Assembly: GCA_944350085.1 (NCBI GenBank)
Contig: CALVNY010000003.1
Span: 1-64,000, forward strand
Origin: an uncultured Clostridia bacterium
Lineage (GTDB): Bacteria > Bacillota > Clostridia > Christensenellales > UBA1242
Length of the DNA stretch: 64,000 nt
Direction: 5' to 3'
Below the pieces are notes generated by a model, which searched no databases, was not told the origin of the DNA, and worked only from the letters and a program-made list of their open reading frames with translations. How positions within the stretch are numbered: the stretch's first letter is position 1; each line of letters begins with the position of its first letter. The translations under genes and the position numbers were made by a program. Positions 54,401 through 63,217 of this stretch are shown here, piece by piece.

Positions 54401-55228
54401 TTAATTTACGCGTTTGATAATTAATTTTGAACTTTTTTTCTTAGCATTTCTTGTCTTTAAGCCAAGAGCTTTCTTACCCCAAGGTGTTCTTGGTGCATCT
54501 CTACCAACTGGAGATTTACCTTCACCACCACCGTGAGGGTGATCAACTGGGTTCATAACTGAACCACGAACTGTAGGTCTAATACCCATGTGGCGTTTTC
54601 TACCAGCTTTTCCTAAAGATACAATTTCATGTTCTTCGTTTCCAACTGTGCCAAGAGTTGCACGGCAAGTTGCTAGAACCATTCTCATTTCACCTGAAGG
54701 TAATTTGATGGTTGCAAATTTTCCTTCTTTTGCCATTAATCTTGCTTCATTACCAGCAGAACGAACAATTTGTCCACCTTTTCCTGGTGTTAATTCAATG
54801 TTGTGAATTACAGCACCAACAGGCATATCAGATAGTGGTAAACAGTTACCAACTTTTATTTCAACATTGCTTCCACTCATTACTGTGTCGCCTACATTTA
54901 GTCCCTTTGGTGCTAAGATATATCTCTTTTCGCCATCAACATAGTGTAGTAATGCAATGTATGCTGACCTATTTGGGTCGTATTCAATACCTGCAACTTT
55001 AGCAGGGATATTGTCTTTATTTCTTTTAAAATCTATAACTCTAATTTTAGTTCTGTTACCGCCACCTCTGTGTCTTACAGAAATCTTACCTTGATTGTTT
55101 CTTCCAGCGCTTTTACTTTTTGAAACTAAAAGTGATTTTTCAGGACTACTTTTAGTTACCTCAGCAAATGATGCTGTTGTGTAAGAACGACGAGCAGGAG
55201 ATGTAGGTTTATAAGTTTTTATAGCCAT
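54401..55228 (-). CDS. rplB: 50S ribosomal protein L2
   Basis: The 275-residue L2 supports the peptidyl transferase centre and subunit joining. It has [25 protein letters not shown] near the start and the signature [37 protein letters not shown], with the key His in DHPHGGG. Length is standard. Confidence 0.97.
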   Translation of the reverse strand: MAIKTYKPTSPARRSYTTASFAEVTKSSPEKSLLVSKSKSAGRNNQGKISVRHRGGGNRTKIRVIDFKRNKDNIPAKVAGIEYDPNRSAYIALLHYVDGEKRYILAPKGLNVGDTVMSGSNVEIKVGNCLPLSDMPVGAVIHNIELTPGKGGQIVRSAGNEARLMAKEGKFATIKLPSGEMRMVLATCRATLGTVGNEEHEIVSLGKAGRKRHMGIRPTVRGSVMNPVDHPHGGGEGKSPVGRDAPRTPWGKKALGLKTRNAKKKSSKLIIKRVN

Positions 55229-55247
55229 TTTATTTTCCTCCTACCTT

Positions 55248-55538
55248 TTATGACAAGCTATCGAAAAACTCAATTGATTTACTATCATCAGTAAGTGTAA
55301 CAATTGCTTTTTTCCAATCTGATGTATAGCCTTGGGTTTTGCCTTGTCTTTTTAATTTTCCATTAACATTTGAAGTATTAACTTGTTTAACTTTAACGCC
55401 AAACAATTCTTCAACTGCTTTTTTAATTTCAACCTTATTAGCATCTTTTGCTACTTTGAAGGTATAACGCTTGTTAGCAATGTCAGCGTAACTTTTTTCA
55501 CTAAGAATAGGTTTAATAATAACATCTACTGCTTTCAT
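55248..55538 (-). CDS. rplW: 50S ribosomal protein L23
   Basis: The 96-residue L23 is the docking site for trigger factor and SRP at the tunnel exit. It has [44 protein letters not shown] and a basic loop. It overlaps the rplD stop by one base. Confidence 0.97.
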   Translation of the reverse strand: MKAVDVIIKPILSEKSYADIANKRYTFKVAKDANKVEIKKAVEELFGVKVKQVNTSNVNGKLKRQGKTQGYTSDWKKAIVTLTDDSKSIEFFDSLS

Positions 55539-56164
55539 TATGCTTTATACGCCTCCTCAATAGATTTAACAGCGTCAACAGTAAGTAATAGTTTGTCGCA
55601 TGCAACAATATCATAAACATTTAATAAGTTTGAAGTTGTAACATCAACATACTTTAAGTTGCCACTTGCTTTGATAACATTTTCGTTATTTTCTTTTGTA
55701 ACGATAATTGCAGTTTTATCAATATTTAGATTTTTTAATACTGCAACTAATTCTTTTGTTTTGCCTAGTTTTAAATCAAAATTTTCTAAAACAAGCAATT
55801 CTTTACTTTTTAGTTTTTCACTAATTGCACTCTTGAATGCTGTGCGTTTTGCTTCTTTGTTAACTTTTTTACTAAAATCTCTTGGCTTTGGAGCAAACAC
55901 TATTCCACCACCACGCCATTGTGGTGCTTTTGTTGAACCATGTCTTGCACGGCCTGTGTGTTTTTGTCTCCAAGGTTTTTTAGCATGACCTTTAACTTCA
56001 GAACGAGTAAGTGTACTTTTTGTTCCTTGTCTAGCATTTGCTAACTGAGCAACTATAACTTGGTGAATTAGTGCTTCATTATATTCTTGTTTAAAAACTT
56101 CATCATTTAATTTAAGGCTACTTACTTCTTCACCTTTTAAATTGTAAACTTTTACATTTGCCAT
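55538..56164 (-). CDS. rplD: 50S ribosomal protein L4
   Basis: The 208-residue L4 has a long loop lining the exit tunnel ([43 protein letters not shown]). In E. coli L4 also represses the S10 operon; whether it does so here is unknown. It lies 11 bases after rplC. Confidence 0.97.
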   Translation of the reverse strand: MANVKVYNLKGEEVSSLKLNDEVFKQEYNEALIHQVIVAQLANARQGTKSTLTRSEVKGHAKKPWRQKHTGRARHGSTKAPQWRGGGIVFAPKPRDFSKKVNKEAKRTAFKSAISEKLKSKELLVLENFDLKLGKTKELVAVLKNLNIDKTAIIVTKENNENVIKASGNLKYVDVTTSNLLNVYDIVACDKLLLTVDAVKSIEEAYKA

Positions 56165-56175
56165 AAATTTACTCC

Positions 56176-56808
56176 TTATCCTTGACTCTTAACTGCTTCT
56201 TTAATAGTTAGCAAAGTGCCTTTTGAACCAGGAACTGCACCTTTGATTAACAAAACATTACGATCTAAATCAACTTTAACAACTTTTAAGTTTTGGATTG
56301 TTACTTGATCGTTACCATATCTACCAGACATCTTTTTGCCTTTCCAAACTTTTCCTGGATATGTGTTAGCACCTGTACCACCAGCATGACGATGAACAGG
56401 ACCATTACCGTGAGTCATTCTCATACGATTGAAATTCCATTTCTTAATTAGTCCACTCCAACCATGACCTTTTGTATTGCCTGTTACGTCTACCAAGTCG
56501 CCTTCACTGAAAACTGAACAGTCAATTTTTTGACCTAAAGTATATTCGCCTTCAAGTTTTAATTCTTTAATATACTTTTTAGGTTCTACATTTGCTTTAA
56601 CAAAAACACCTTTTTGTGGTTTGCTTAATTTTCTTTCTTTGATATCCTCAAATGCTACTTGTACTGCGTTGTATCCATCTAAATCATTTGTTTTGATTTG
56701 AGTTACATAGCATGGGCCAGCCTCTACAACAGTAACAGGAACTACTAACCCATCGTTAGTAAAAATTTGAGTCATACCTAGTTTCTTACCTAATATTGCT
56801 TTTTTCAT
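56176..56808 (-). CDS. rplC: 50S ribosomal protein L3
   Basis: The 210-residue L3 approaches the peptidyl transferase centre with its loop. It has AILGKKLGMTQIFTNDG and the signature RMTHGNGPVHRHAGGTGANTYPGKVWKGKKMSGRYG. It lies 25 bases after rpsJ. Confidence 0.97.
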   Translation of the reverse strand: MKKAILGKKLGMTQIFTNDGLVVPVTVVEAGPCYVTQIKTNDLDGYNAVQVAFEDIKERKLSKPQKGVFVKANVEPKKYIKELKLEGEYTLGQKIDCSVFSEGDLVDVTGNTKGHGWSGLIKKWNFNRMRMTHGNGPVHRHAGGTGANTYPGKVWKGKKMSGRYGNDQVTIQNLKVVKVDLDRNVLLIKGAVPGSKGTLLTIKEAVKSQG

Positions 56809-56833
56809 TTCTACTTAAATCTCCTGTTTACTT

Positions 56834-57142
56834 TTATAATTTGATGTTAATATCTACACCAGCAGGAAGTTCTAACTTCATTAAAGCGTCTACTGCTTTG
56901 GCTGATGGACTATATATATCAATCAATCTTTTATGTGTTCTTTTTTCGAACTGTTCTCTACTATCCTTGTACTTATGTGGAGCACGGATAATTGTAACTA
57001 CTTCTTTTTGAGTAGGTAGTGGAATTGGTCCACTAATTTTTGCTCCGAACTTGATTGCAGTATCTACAATCCTTTTACTAGCTTGGTCAATTAAATTGCT
57101 GTCGTAAGCTAATAATTTTATTCTAATTTTTTGTGTTGCCAT
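56834..57142 (-). CDS. rpsJ: 30S ribosomal protein S10
   Basis: The 102-residue S10 (also NusE in antitermination) is the first gene of the superoperon. It has [53 protein letters not shown] and the end [14 protein letters not shown]. The ATG follows a strong GGAGG and a leader of about 220 bases that appears structured. Confidence 0.97.
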   Translation of the reverse strand: MATQKIRIKLLAYDSNLIDQASKRIVDTAIKFGAKISGPIPLPTQKEVVTIIRAPHKYKDSREQFEKRTHKRLIDIYSPSAKAVDALMKLELPAGVDINIKL

Positions 57143-57362
57143 TAATTTCCTCCATATTTCGATTTTTAAAAAAATTAATTTACTTACTCTTTATAATTAC
57201 TTTAATAAAACACCGAACCGTGTGTTTCATACTGTATCACTAAAAAAAATTGTAATTAGAGAGTAGTCGATAACATCAAAGTGCTATCACTTGTCAATGT
57301 AAATTATCCTAAATCTTCGGCGTAAATTTAGGTAACTTCACATATCGCCCCATAATACAGTA
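57143..57362 (-). promoter_or_regulatory. structured 5' leader of the S10 superoperon
   Basis: The RNA from the predicted start near 57361 can fold as follows. The first eight bases (57355-57362) pair with 57230-57237, closing a 117-base domain. Inside are a seven-base hairpin (57308-57314 with 57326-57332) and an interrupted hairpin (57273-57283 with 57288-57300). After the domain comes a further six-base hairpin near 57209-57228, and the rpsJ ribosome site follows. No terminator is evident in it. Such leaders bind ribosomal proteins in other bacteria. The ligand here is unknown. Confidence 0.5.
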
Positions 57363-57367
57363 CTCAT

Positions 57368-57396
57368 AGTTTACATTGATTTATTTTAATTGTCAA
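57368..57396 (-). promoter_or_regulatory. main promoter of the S10 superoperon
   Basis: A consensus TTGACA (57391-57396), an exact 17-base spacer and TAAACT (57368-57373) are preceded by an A/T-rich tract of the UP-element kind (57400-57425). Confidence 0.75.
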
Positions 57397-57438
57397 CACT
57401 TTTTTAAAAAAAATATTTTTATTTATTAAAAGCCAAAA

Positions 57439-57469
57439 AAAAGAACATAATAAAAAATTATGCTCTTTT
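57439..57469 (-). terminator. terminator of the DUF1858 gene
   Basis: A thirteen-base stem with one mismatch (57439-57451 with 57457-57469) is followed on the minus strand by eight T. It separates the DUF1858 gene from the S10 promoter. Confidence 0.8.
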
Positions 57470-57548
57470 AATTTTGTTTTAATTAAACAATCTTTAACAT
57501 GAAAATTATATTCTATAACATATTTTGCAAATAAAATTTAAAAATGTT

Positions 57549-57800
57549 TTATTTTACTTTTGTTCTTCTTACACATTTTTTTCTTTCAGTAATTTTTTTG
57601 GTTTTATTTTTATTTAATTCATTTAGCTTTTCAATCATTAAATCCAAGTCTGCCCCATGAACAACACTTGCTTCTTCAAGTGTTTCCATTAAAGACATTG
57701 GACAGCCAAAACAATGAAGTCCAAAACCAGACAAAACTGCCTTTGCATCTTTATTACTTTCTAAAATTTCTCCAATAGTCATATCTTTATTGTATTCCAT
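57549..57800 (-). CDS. DUF1858 small protein with CxxC
   Basis: The 83-residue protein has the DUF1858 pattern: MTIGEILESNKDAKAVLSGFGLHCFGCPMS, then ETLEEASVVHGADLDLMIEKLNEL. The paired cysteines (CFGC) lie at the start of a helix and could be redox-active or bind a metal. The domain is also found joined to hybrid-cluster and other anaerobic redox proteins. ATG 57800 is chosen for its AGGAG site seven bases upstream. A Lys/Arg-rich tail with one more Cys ends the protein. An eight-base perfect hairpin (57821-57842) stands in the leader. Confidence 0.8.
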   Translation of the reverse strand: MEYNKDMTIGEILESNKDAKAVLSGFGLHCFGCPMSLMETLEEASVVHGADLDLMIEKLNELNKNKTKKITERKKCVRRTKVK

Positions 57801-57886
57801 AAAATATCTCCTTATTTTAACATTTGTTATTTTGAACAAATGTGCATTTAAATTGAACTTAATATAATGATTAAGTAAATATATAT

Positions 57887-57915
57887 AATATATAATAAAT
57901 TATATACTTTGTAAA
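57887..57915 (-). promoter_or_regulatory. promoter of the DUF1858 gene
   Basis: TTTACA (57910-57915), a 17-base spacer and TATATT (57887-57892) lie about 85 bases before the start. The region is so AT-rich that other -10 elements are possible. Confidence 0.45.
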
Positions 57916-57995
57916 CATTTTTAAATTAAACGCCACAAAGACAAACAAATTATTACACTATTTATTTTTTATTTCAACTATATTTATAATTTTTA

Positions 57996-59081
57996 TTAAA
58001 AATCTTGTCTAAACCCACATTTTGGACAAAAGGAAGAATTAACATCTATTGTTTCTCCACAAAATTTGCATTGTTTAAGTGTTGGAGTGCTATTAAAATC
58101 ATTTTCTACTTTTGCCTGTGTTCTAACATTTCCTTTATTTTTAAATAATATGCTAGGGTCGCTTCTATTAAACAATATGTCTTTTGCTTTATCTTTTGTT
58201 GTTGTGGTTGTTTTTAGGTCGTTTACAAAATAACTATCTAATTCTTGCACTTTTGAGCCATTGTCAATCATCGTTTCGCTATCAACTAGTTCATTTTCTT
58301 TTTTTGTACCTGCCTCAACTTTAACCTTTCCGGTTGAAAATTCTTCAAATTGTTCTTCAAATTCACTTTGATTAGACAAATATTTATTTACTTTTTCTTG
58401 TACTTTTTTGTTTAGTCTTAAAGCAGTAACTTCAGCATCAAGTACTCTTACACCCATATAATCTAACTTATCAACCATTTCTTGTTCTAAATATTTATGG
58501 ATTGCATTTGGGTGCATAATGATATCTTTAAAGTTTGTGTCACTCTTTTCTAAAATTGAATTAATTTCGTCGCCAGCACAAACGCTAAGCATTTCAATCC
58601 CTTTTCCATTTTTAATATACGGCATATCCATTAACAAAAATTCTATAAGTTTTGCAGAATCTACAACCCTAAAATCAATCATGCCTTCTGTAAAACCTTT
58701 TACTTTGCCAAAGGAATGGCTTTTTAAAACAAAAGGATTTTGTCCAATAAAGTTTGTGCTTATATCACTTAAATTAACAAAATAAATGTCACACTTAAAC
58801 TTGCTTGGCGTTTTGCCTTTTTTATTTGCTCTATTTAACTTTAACTTATTAAACAAAACAGGCAAACTAGCATTGGTTATTCTGTGTTTTCCCTCGTGCA
58901 AAACATCACAAACAGTGTCGTTTGCAACAAACACTGCCTCAAAGCCATTTGGAATAGTTATAAATCTATCCACTTTTATTAAATTAACTAGAGGAAACAT
59001 AAAAACAAAATGATTGGATATGTCCTCTTTACATTCCAAGTCTTTATTAAAAAAACTTTTAATAAAAGAAATTAACCCCAT
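57996..59081 (-). CDS. SPFH-domain protein with C-terminal zinc ribbon (YdjI-like)
   Basis: The 361-residue protein has an SPFH/band-7-type N-terminal two-thirds of the virion-core/YdjI group: PNGFEAVFVANDTVCDVLHEGKHRI, the NLPVLFNKL-like segment, KFKCDIYFVNLSD, a GFTEGMIDFRVVDS strand and a helical stretch (EQEMVDKLDYMGVRVLDAEVTALRL). A linker follows and then a zinc ribbon, CKFCGETIDVNSSFCPKCG, at the very end. The first residues are only weakly hydrophobic, so it is probably peripheral to the membrane. YdjI homologues act in envelope-stress and phage-shock-type responses; the role here is inferred. Confidence 0.75.
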   Translation of the reverse strand: MGLISFIKSFFNKDLECKEDISNHFVFMFPLVNLIKVDRFITIPNGFEAVFVANDTVCDVLHEGKHRITNASLPVLFNKLKLNRANKKGKTPSKFKCDIYFVNLSDISTNFIGQNPFVLKSHSFGKVKGFTEGMIDFRVVDSAKLIEFLLMDMPYIKNGKGIEMLSVCAGDEINSILEKSDTNFKDIIMHPNAIHKYLEQEMVDKLDYMGVRVLDAEVTALRLNKKVQEKVNKYLSNQSEFEEQFEEFSTGKVKVEAGTKKENELVDSETMIDNGSKVQELDSYFVNDLKTTTTTKDKAKDILFNRSDPSILFKNKGNVRTQAKVENDFNSTPTLKQCKFCGETIDVNSSFCPKCGFRQDF

Positions 59082-59391
59082 AAACTATCGCCTTTAACAT
59101 TTCTTTATATTATTTTATCAAAAGTAATTTTTTTTGCAACTTAAATTGATAACTCATAAACAATTATTGCTCAATTTAAAACTATAAAACCATGTTTAAG
59201 TTAAACTAAATGTTTTTTATTTTATGTTTATTTGCTTGTTGTAAAATTCAATAATTCATCTTAATATAAATAAATCAAAATTTAGACAATAAATTTAAAA
59301 TAAAAATTTACGATTTTTCTAAATTAATTCATAATACAAAAAATTTTATAATAATCTAGTAGTAAGGACAAGCAATAAGCATGGAGGGAAA

Positions 59392-60087
59392 ATGACTAAA
59401 ATCTCAGAAGTGATATCAAAACCTGTTATAAGTTTATATAACTGCGAATTTGTAGGAATTGTTAAAAACATATTGTTTGACAAAACAAAAAAAATGGTTA
59501 AATATATTATTATTTTAAATGAAGAAGACGATATTGAATACGCAATAAAAACCAACGGCATATACAAAATAAACAATGATGCAATTCTAATAAAAAATAA
59601 TGAAGAACTAGAACTAAAAAGCAATTTAGAACTTGAATCTTCTAATTATTATTCATTAATAAATTTGCCCATATTTAATATTGATGGTGAATTTCTAGGC
59701 AAAATTAAAGAAATAAATATAGATGAAAAATATAAAATAAATAGTATGGAAACCAACAAAAATCAAATTTTAAACAAAGATATTAAAAAAATAGCAAAAG
59801 TTGTAATTTGTTCTAGTCAAAAAATCAACTTTAACAAGTTTAAAAAAAGAATAAAATTTGAAAAACCAAAAGAAAACTATACTGTAACATTGCAAGTTTC
59901 AAAACCAAAACTTCCTAGTAAAGCACTAATTAATGAAAATATGCTTTTAAATAGAGTGGTTTATAACAATATTTTGGATCAAAATAATCAAACAATAATA
60001 AAAGCAAACACAATTATAAACAACACCATTATTGAAATTGCAAAAAAATACGGCAAATTAAAAGATTTGATTAAAAATAGTTTTTAA
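59392..60087 (+). CDS. PRC-barrel-like protein, two domains
   Basis: The 231-residue protein begins with a PRC-barrel pattern (KISEVISKPVISLYNCEFVGIVKNILFD, residues 3-30) and repeats it near residue 90 (YYSLINLPIFNIDGEFLGKIKEINID). A basic linker and a C-terminal barrel-like part (about residues 180-225) follow. There is no membrane segment. PRC barrels act as small protein- or RNA-binding adaptors, as in RimM. It is the only plus-strand gene between 14 and 64 kb, with a GGAGGG site and a possible TATAAT at 59347-59352. The 59082-59346 spacer holds no gene. Confidence 0.65.
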   Translation: MTKISEVISKPVISLYNCEFVGIVKNILFDKTKKMVKYIIILNEEDDIEYAIKTNGIYKINNDAILIKNNEELELKSNLELESSNYYSLINLPIFNIDGEFLGKIKEINIDEKYKINSMETNKNQILNKDIKKIAKVVICSSQKINFNKFKKRIKFEKPKENYTVTLQVSKPKLPSKALINENMLLNRVVYNNILDQNNQTIIKANTIINNTIIEIAKKYGKLKDLIKNSF

Positions 60088-60117
60088 AAAATAAACACCT
60101 ATAAGGTGTTTATTTTT
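60086..60117. terminator. shared convergent terminator
   Basis: A thirteen-base perfect stem (60086-60099 region with 60105-60117) with a five-base loop and T runs on both strands ends the PRC-barrel gene and the convergent membrane protein gene. Confidence 0.85.
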
Positions 60118-60134
60118 TTCAATCGTTAGTTATA

Positions 60135-60644
60135 TTATTTTGATTTTTTCTTCTTTCCACAAGAAATTGTAAGTGCACCAGCCACAATTCCCATAACTGT
60201 AATGTATCCAACACCAATATTTGGGAAGTAAATAGATGAAATAGTTGTACCAAAAAGCGTATTCGATGAAGCTGTTGCAATTGTTCCTAAAATCGTAAAT
60301 ACCAAAACAAGAATTGAAACAACAACCAACACAATACCCACAATTTTAGCAATTAAATTTAGCACTTTACTATTTAAGAAAATTTGTAATAATGCACACA
60401 CTAATGCTATACAAGCTAAAACAATAGTTATAATAACCATAATTCTTGCAATTTGGAACCAAGTTCCTTCATCTGAAGTATTTTGTGCAAGAAAATCAGA
60501 CCATTCCGACCAAGATATTCCTGTCGTTGTAGACTTGTTACCTGTTGTTAAAGCAAATAAAATATGATCAAATGCAAAAACAACAAATGTAAGTGCACTA
60601 AATACCATTGTGCATATTCTAAGCGCCAATGATTTACCCTTCAT
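60135..60644 (-). CDS. four-helix membrane protein, unrecognised
   Basis: The 169-residue protein has four hydrophobic helices (about residues 10-30, 68-90, 97-118 and 145-162). A polar loop with NKSTTTG and a WSEW segment lies after the first helix, and the protein ends in KKKKSK. The layout is like small claudin-type or DUF-type four-helix proteins, but no family is recognised. It has a clear promoter and terminator of its own and a strong AGGAGGAGG site. Confidence 0.7.
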   Translation of the reverse strand: MKGKSLALRICTMVFSALTFVVFAFDHILFALTTGNKSTTTGISWSEWSDFLAQNTSDEGTWFQIARIMVIITIVLACIALVCALLQIFLNSKVLNLIAKIVGIVLVVVSILVLVFTILGTIATASSNTLFGTTISSIYFPNIGVGYITVMGIVAGALTISCGKKKKSK

Positions 60645-60672
60645 AATCCTCCTCCTTACTTATTATATATTT

Positions 60673-60701
60673 ATATTAAACATAAAATGTTATTTTGTCA
60701 A
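60673..60701 (-). promoter_or_regulatory. promoter of the four-helix membrane protein
   Basis: A consensus TTGACA (60696-60701), a 17-base spacer and TAATAT (60673-60678) lie 29 bases before the ATG. The remaining spacer to 60940 is AT-rich with no supportable gene. Confidence 0.65.
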
Positions 60702-60941
60702 ATAATTAAGCATATTTTTAATATTTACAAAAAATTAAAAGAAAAACAATTTTGTGTTAATTATAAGCATTCTAAAAAAAACTATAAAATAATAAAAAAA
60801 TTAACATTATTTCCAAATCAAATGCATTTTGTAATCATTGTAATCTGCGTTAAATATTATATGTATTTAAATAATATTAAAATATAAAAAAACAGAAATT
60901 AATAATATTAATCAATTATTTAAACCACCTTTTAAAATAAA

Positions 60942-60960
60942 AAGCACTCAAAGAGTGCTT
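60942..60960 (-). terminator. terminator of the 705-residue coiled-coil gene
   Basis: An eight-base perfect stem (60942-60949 with 60953-60960) with a three-base loop lies just after the stop at 60966 and has a T-rich minus-strand tail. Confidence 0.8.
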
Positions 60961-60965
60961 ATTTA

Positions 60966-63083
60966 TTATTTTTTAATTTTTGGCATTGTAAAAGTTGGAA
61001 CTTTTGATGAACTAGACCTTGTTGAAGTTTTTGATGTTGTTGCTTTTTTTGTTGCAGCCTTTTTTGTTTGTGCATTTAATTTTGCCATCCTTTCCTTTAA
61101 AGCATTGGCACTATTATTTTTAGGTTTAACTTCATCTATTTGACTGCTTAGTTCTTGTTCTCTTTCTCTTAATTTTTCGTTTTCGGCTTCAATATCTTTT
61201 GTTAATTCTTTTAATTCATCAATTTTTTCTTCTTTTGCTTCTTCTTTTGATTCTTCTTTTACATTTTCTTCTGGCAATTTTACAACTTTTACTTCTGGAA
61301 CTTCATTTTCTTCTGGTAGCTTTACAACTTTCACATTGCCATTTTCATTGGCATTATTATCATTTGAAGTTTCATCTTTAGCTTTTGCATCTGCATCGTT
61401 GTTTTCAACTTTATCTTCCAATTTAACAACAGTAACATTTGCCTCTTTTTCTTGTTCTTCTTCACTTAAATTTTCGTCTTGCAATCTTTCTTCAACAGGC
61501 AATTTCATTTCTTTTTTTACATACTTAAATGCTTCTCTGTCTTGATTTTTTAATTGTTTTAATTCCTTTTTAGACATTGTAAGTCTTTGTCTAAATTCCT
61601 CACTTGTCATATATTCTCTTAAATTTTTAACTGCTTCAAGTTCAGATAGTCTAACATTAAGTTCTTGCTTTGTTTCTTCAATTGCCTTTTCTTTTTCAGC
61701 AATAACATTGTCTTTTTCTTGTATTGTTGCATTTAATTTATTTATTTGCTCATTTAAATCATCAATTTTGGCTTGTGTTTCATCAATAATTGGTTGATTT
61801 TGTTTTAAAACTGTTTCTGTTACTTGTCCGTAAATTTTGTTAACATAAGTTTTACCTTCAGCCAACATATTTTCAGTTGCTTGCTCTTTTCTACGCTTAA
61901 TTTCATCATTAAACTTGTCTATTTCATATTGAATATCTTGTTGCTCTTTTTGAAATCTTGATGATGCCAAATCGTAATCTTTTTCATATTGTTGATAACG
62001 AGCTTGTTCTTCATTTAATTTTTTCTTTAAATAGTTTGCTTCAATCTTTACTGTGGTTTGGTTAATTTGGTCGCTAACACTATTTATTATTTCCCTACTT
62101 GCTTGCGCTTTCCTTTCAAAATCTTTTGTTACTTCATCAAAGTTCTTTTGATAGTTTATTTTTTCTTGTTCTTTTGCTCTTATTCTTTCAGAAAAGTTTC
62201 TTTTAACATTTAAATATTTTTCACTTTCCTTCATAGCACGCTCTAAAAGCAAACTACTATCAACACCCAATTCTTCAAAGTCGTAATTTTCGCCAACTAA
62301 GTTGGTCATTGCTTCTTCTTCTTTGCGTTTCTTTTCAGCAGCCTCAGATTTTTCCAAATACTCTTGAAGTGCGGGGATATTTTCTTTTATTTCTTTTTTA
62401 GTAAATAGAACTTCATAATCAATAACTTCTGGCATTGTTTTGCAAGCCCTATCTAAGTTCTTTTCAAATTGTTGAAAGTTGTAATATAAGTCTGCCATAA
62501 TTGCAGTGTGCCTTGCACTTAAAAATGAAATAAACAACATTCCTAATACAAACAATAATACAGGAACAATTAAAACTTGGAAAAATACTGCATAAGCACT
62601 TCTTCCTGTGATTGAATAGAAATTACCAAGACCAAATATAAAGGTTAATCCACAAATGATTGAAATAAAAATTTTGCAAATTCTAATGCTTGTTTGATAA
62701 CTACTAATTCTGGTTGGAATATCAATACAATTATCACAATTTATATATTTGCTTGGCTTGTCACGATTTAACATATATTCTTGCCAGTTGTGTCTTACAA
62801 CTTTTGGAACTTGTTTCATTTTGTCGTTAAATTCAATTAAGTTGTTTTCATCAATATTTTGTTTTTTTGCTAAATACTTATTTAACTTTTTTGTTTTGCT
62901 TAACAACTTTGCTTCATAAGTAAAACTTGTTCTAATCCAAGTTATAAGCAAAGTTAAAACCAACAACCCAACACTTCCATAAAGCAAGTACTCTAATGTC
63001 ATAAAGTTAGAAAATTTTTCGATATAACTAACCAATGCATTAAAGACTTTTGTTACAGATTCGGATAGTAAAATACTCGTCAT
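60966..63083 (-). CDS. three-helix membrane protein with long coiled-coil tail
   Basis: The 705-residue protein has membrane helices at about 33-51, 134-154 and 165-188. The loop between the first two is polar and contains a CDNC pair (116/119). From about 200 to 530 it is nearly continuous coiled coil. An acidic region follows with a repeated VKVVKLPEEN motif (two copies and one variant), and then a Lys/Ala/Thr/Ser-rich tail. One helix, a loop, two helices and a long cytoplasmic helix is the plan of MotA/TolQ/ExbB-type proteins such as ZorA, but I see no convincing channel motif and no MotB-like partner nearby. The family is uncertain. It has its own promoter. Confidence 0.7.
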   Translation of the reverse strand: MTSILLSESVTKVFNALVSYIEKFSNFMTLEYLLYGSVGLLVLTLLITWIRTSFTYEAKLLSKTKKLNKYLAKKQNIDENNLIEFNDKMKQVPKVVRHNWQEYMLNRDKPSKYINCDNCIDIPTRISSYQTSIRICKIFISIICGLTFIFGLGNFYSITGRSAYAVFFQVLIVPVLLFVLGMLFISFLSARHTAIMADLYYNFQQFEKNLDRACKTMPEVIDYEVLFTKKEIKENIPALQEYLEKSEAAEKKRKEEEAMTNLVGENYDFEELGVDSSLLLERAMKESEKYLNVKRNFSERIRAKEQEKINYQKNFDEVTKDFERKAQASREIINSVSDQINQTTVKIEANYLKKKLNEEQARYQQYEKDYDLASSRFQKEQQDIQYEIDKFNDEIKRRKEQATENMLAEGKTYVNKIYGQVTETVLKQNQPIIDETQAKIDDLNEQINKLNATIQEKDNVIAEKEKAIEETKQELNVRLSELEAVKNLREYMTSEEFRQRLTMSKKELKQLKNQDREAFKYVKKEMKLPVEERLQDENLSEEEQEKEANVTVVKLEDKVENNDADAKAKDETSNDNNANENGNVKVVKLPEENEVPEVKVVKLPEENVKEESKEEAKEEKIDELKELTKDIEAENEKLREREQELSSQIDEVKPKNNSANALKERMAKLNAQTKKAATKKATTSKTSTRSSSSKVPTFTMPKIKK

Positions 63084-63125
63084 TTCTTTTTCTCCTTAAA
63101 TTTAAATAACACATATTCTAGTTGT

Positions 63126-63154
63126 AGTATAGCACAAAATTATATAGTTACCAA
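63126..63154 (-). promoter_or_regulatory. promoter of the 705-residue coiled-coil gene
   Basis: TTGGTA (63149-63154), a 17-base spacer and TATACT (63126-63131), preceded by TGC to make an extended -10, lie about 40 bases before the ATG. Confidence 0.65.
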
Positions 63155-63217
63155 ATATTTAAAAATAATTTTAAATTTATTTTTTATATTATTATTTCAG
63201 TACTACTAAATAGTTTG

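Noticed and set aside
57143-57362. Assignment of the S10 leader to a known riboswitch or T-box
   Set aside because: The conserved cores of the classes I know, such as a T-box antiterminator sequence, are not present.
60687-60887. A 66-codon plus-strand open frame between two minus-strand genes
   Set aside because: No ribosome site; composition simply follows AT-rich spacer, and it covers the promoter of the gene at 60135.
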